From: CAYZHV01 sp046541355 | GTDB lineage: Bacteria > Spirochaetota > Spirochaetia > DSM-27196 > Alkalispirochaetaceae | Length of the DNA stretch: 40,075 nt | Direction of reading: 5' to 3' | Assembly (NCBI GenBank): GCA_046541355.1 | Contig: JBKHDM010000018.1 | Location: 1 to 40,075 of the forward strand | Part shown: positions 38,092-40,075 of the stretch, in pieces | Numbering within the stretch: position 1 is the stretch's first letter | Layout: every line of letters begins with the position of its first letter | Notes under the pieces: model-generated | The model's input: only the letters and a program-made list of their open reading frames with translations | The model's database searches: none | Told to the model about the DNA's origin: nothing | Program-made: the position numbers and the translations under genes

Positions 38092-40075
38092 ATGGGCGAC
38101 ACGATACGGCTTGCGCCGTTCTCAGAGCTTCTCGCGCGGATAGCCGAGGAGTACCGGACATCGAACTCCATCTTCGGGATACCCGCCTCCCGCTGGTACC
38201 GGCCCCGCCACCGCCGGCGTGTTGATCTGATCGGCGAGGAGTGTGCAACGCCGATCGGTCCCGCCGCGGGCCCCCACACGCAGCTCGCCGGAAACATCGG
38301 CGCCGCCTACCTCACCGGCGGGCGGTTCATGGAGCTCAAGACGGTCCAGGTCCTCGACGCCCTCGAGATCGGCCGTCCCTGTATTGACGCCGCCGACGAG
38401 GGCTATAACAGCGAGTGGTCCACCGAACTCACCCTCGAGGAGGCGTGGAGGGAGTACGCCAAAGGGTGGATCATCCTCCATCTTCTCGAGGAGCTCCTCG
38501 ACCTCAAGGCGGACGGGCAGGCGCGGAGCTTCGCCTTCAACATGAGTGTCGGCTACGACCTCGAGGGTATAACCAGCGAGGGGGTACGGCGCTTTATATC
38601 GAGGATGAAGGAGTGCTCATCGCAGCCGCTGTTTCAGCGCTACCTGGCCGAGGCGCGACAGTGTGCGTCGCTTTTTCGTGGGACCGATCTCCAGGAGCCG
38701 GCCCGGCGACTTGGGAGTCTCGAGGTCTCAGGGGAGATCTGCTCCACCGTCACCCTCTCAACGATGCACGGCTGCCCCCCGGGGGAGATCGAGGCGATCT
38801 GCGGTCACATGATCCTCGAGGAGGGGCTTCACACCTACGTCAAACTCAATCCGACCCTCCTCGGCTACGAGACGGTCCGCTCGATCCTCGACGGCCTCGG
38901 TTACGACTATATCGAGGTGAAGCAGGAGAGCTTCGAGGAGGATCTCTCCTACCCCGAGGCGGTGCGGATCATCACTCGCCTCCGGGAGGTCGCCGAAGGA
39001 GCGGGGCGACGATTCGGGGTAAAGCTGAGTAACACCTTGCCCGCCTCGAGCAGCAAAAGCTACCTTCCGGCGAAGGAGGTCTACCTCTCCGGACGGCCCC
39101 TCTACCCCCTCACCATCACCCTCGCCTCAAAGCTCGCCGCCGAGTTTGACGGAGAGCTGCCGATCTCCTACTCCGGCGGCGTCACCGCCTACAACGTCGC
39201 GGGGCTCTTTGCCGCGGGCATAAAGCCGATTACCGTCACCACCGAGCTGCTCAAGCCCGGGGGCTACCTGAGACAGCTCGGACTCCTCTCCCAGGTCGAG
39301 TCGGTAGAGGATTGGGAGCGGCAGCGCCTCGATGTTGCCGCTCTCGAGGACCTCGCCGCGGAGGCACGGCAGGCCGCGACCCACAAGAAGGATTTTCGCG
39401 GTGAGAAGCGGGTGCACAACCCCGGGGCGCTGCCCCTCTTCGACTGCTACGTCGCCCCCTGCGTGACCGCCTGTCCGATCGCCCAGGATGTCCCGGAGTA
39501 CATCCGTCTCGCCGGAGAGGGTCGCTACGGCGAGGCTCTCGAGCTCATCTACGAGCGAAACGCCCTGCCCTCGGTGACCGGTCACATTTGCGCCCATCCG
39601 TGTCAGTCGGTCTGCAGCCGTCTCGACTACGAGGGGTGCGTCAACATCCGGGAGGTAAAACGGGTCGCCCTCACCCTCGGGGGAGAGGAGTTTCGCCCGG
39701 CGGCAAAGGCCGCCCGGGAGGAGCGGGTCGCCGTGGTCGGCGGCGGGCCGACGGGAGTCTCTGCGGCGTACTTTCTCGCCCGGGAGGGCTTCAGGGTCGC
39801 CCTCTTTGAACGCCCGGCGGGGGCCGATGACCTCCTCGGTAATCTGGTGCCCCGGTTTCGGGTGAGCAGGAGGGTGCTCGAAAGCGACCTCGCCGCCCTC
39901 GAGGCGCTTGGCGTACGCTTTGAGCTCTCCGAGAAGGGCGTTGACCCGGCTGTTCTCCTCGATCAGGGGTATAACCGGGTGATCCTCGCCCTCCCGACGA
40001 TCGCCGCAAAGGAGGGCACGCCGGAGAGCGTGGCGGTGGACGCACAGTTGCTCCTCCTCGACCGGGGCGAGCTCG
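38092..40075 (+). CDS. ygfK: YgfK-family putative oxidoreductase (truncated by window end)
   Basis: 661 codons are visible; YgfK proteins have about 1000, so the C-terminal third lies beyond the window. The N-terminal part (residues 1-430) is a dihydroorotate-dehydrogenase-like domain with CATPIGPAAGPHTQLAGN (51-68), MELKTVQV, STMHGCPPGEIE (223-234), VKLNPTLLGYE, SYSGGVTAYN. Cys-rich motifs CYVAPCVTACPIAQ (452-465) and GHICAHPCQSVC (497-508) bind Fe-S clusters. A Rossmann FAD motif VAVVGGGPTGVSAAYFL (547-563) begins a reductase domain. Known YgfK is called a putative selenate reductase subunit and is linked to molybdenum/selenium purine hydroxylases; its real substrate is unknown. ATG 38092 has GGAAGGA upstream. 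Confidence 0.93.
   Translation, partial: MGDTIRLAPFSELLARIAEEYRTSNSIFGIPASRWYRPRHRRRVDLIGEECATPIGPAAGPHTQLAGNIGAAYLTGGRFMELKTVQVLDALEIGRPCIDAADEGYNSEWSTELTLEEAWREYAKGWIILHLLEELLDLKADGQARSFAFNMSVGYDLEGITSEGVRRFISRMKECSSQPLFQRYLAEARQCASLFRGTDLQEPARRLGSLEVSGEICSTVTLSTMHGCPPGEIEAICGHMILEEGLHTYVKLNPTLLGYETVRSILDGLGYDYIEVKQESFEEDLSYPEAVRIITRLREVAEGAGRRFGVKLSNTLPASSSKSYLPAKEVYLSGRPLYPLTITLASKLAAEFDGELPISYSGGVTAYNVAGLFAAGIKPITVTTELLKPGGYLRQLGLLSQVESVEDWERQRLDVAALEDLAAEARQAATHKKDFRGEKRVHNPGALPLFDCYVAPCVTACPIAQDVPEYIRLAGEGRYGEALELIYERNALPSVTGHICAHPCQSVCSRLDYEGCVNIREVKRVALTLGGEEFRPAAKAAREERVAVVGGGPTGVSAAYFLAREGFRVALFERPAGADDLLGNLVPRFRVSRRVLESDLAALEALGVRFELSEKGVDPAVLLDQGYNRVILALPTIAAKEGTPESVAVDAQLLLLDRGEL

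Noticed and set aside
1..40075. Search for tRNA, rRNA, CRISPR, transposase and phage genes
   Set aside because: No tRNA T-arm pattern, no rRNA sequence, no regularly spaced array and no transposase or integrase motif were seen. The direct repeats found are too few and too close to be CRISPR.

Overview
This is a gene-dense (about 90% coding) chromosomal segment of high GC content. It has no rRNA, tRNA, CRISPR array, insertion sequence or phage gene that I can see. The gene content suggests a free-living Gram-negative-type bacterium, most likely a spirochaete of the Spirochaeta/Alkalispirochaeta kind. The reasons are many lipoproteins and outer-membrane barrel candidates, a CarD-type RNA polymerase regulator, a WCGPC thioredoxin with the long N-terminal extension seen in spirochaetes, and several spirochaete-flavoured unknown proteins. 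The assignment is an inference from protein style, not from a marker gene.

Region 1 (1-5939) holds housekeeping and envelope genes: nth coupled to carD, a TVP38/DedA membrane protein, an orphan peptide-type solute-binding lipoprotein, a secreted coiled-coil protein and an exported thioredoxin-like protein. Region 2 (6044-10826) carries two unrelated DAHP synthases. One is a class II enzyme. The other is a class I-beta enzyme fused to prephenate dehydratase and an ACT domain, so entry to the shikimate pathway and commitment to phenylalanine sit in one polypeptide. A TylF-like methyltransferase and a lytic transglycosylase lipoprotein lie between them. Region 3 (10823-15693) has a large unknown soluble protein, a lipoprotein and leuS.

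Region 4 (15799-19602) is a complete AmmeMemoRadiSam operon (Memo, AMMECR1 and radical SAM) with overlapping genes. It runs on into a small outer-membrane barrel protein and a YgjP-type metallopeptidase. The chemistry of AmmeMemoRadiSam is, to my knowledge, not established. Region 5 (19759-27679) contains a long transaldolase-family protein, a CorC/CNNM protein, thioredoxin, a tandem pair of DUF4230-like proteins, a PEGA-plus-barrel surface protein and a Calx-beta/six-bladed-propeller lipoprotein of distinctly lower GC.

Region 6 (28006-40075) starts with argA and a THEP1-like NTPase. It then gathers genes that elsewhere accompany purine catabolism by molybdenum hydroxylases: a MocA/YgfJ-type nucleotidyltransferase, a FecBCD/MolABC-type ABC importer, carbamate kinase, adenine deaminase, an AzgA-type purine permease and YgfK (cut by the window end). 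I read this as a purine salvage and degradation locus with its own metal or cofactor supply.

Two sequence-level patterns run through the window. First, at least five genes have a sigma-70-like -10 box ending 6-8 bases before the start codon and no Shine-Dalgarno sequence, which implies leaderless mRNAs. Second, almost every non-coding gap carries its own short, nearly perfect direct repeat (13-29 bp, 2-4 copies), usually next to a gene end. In one case the repeat supplies the stop codon of the class II DAHP synthase.
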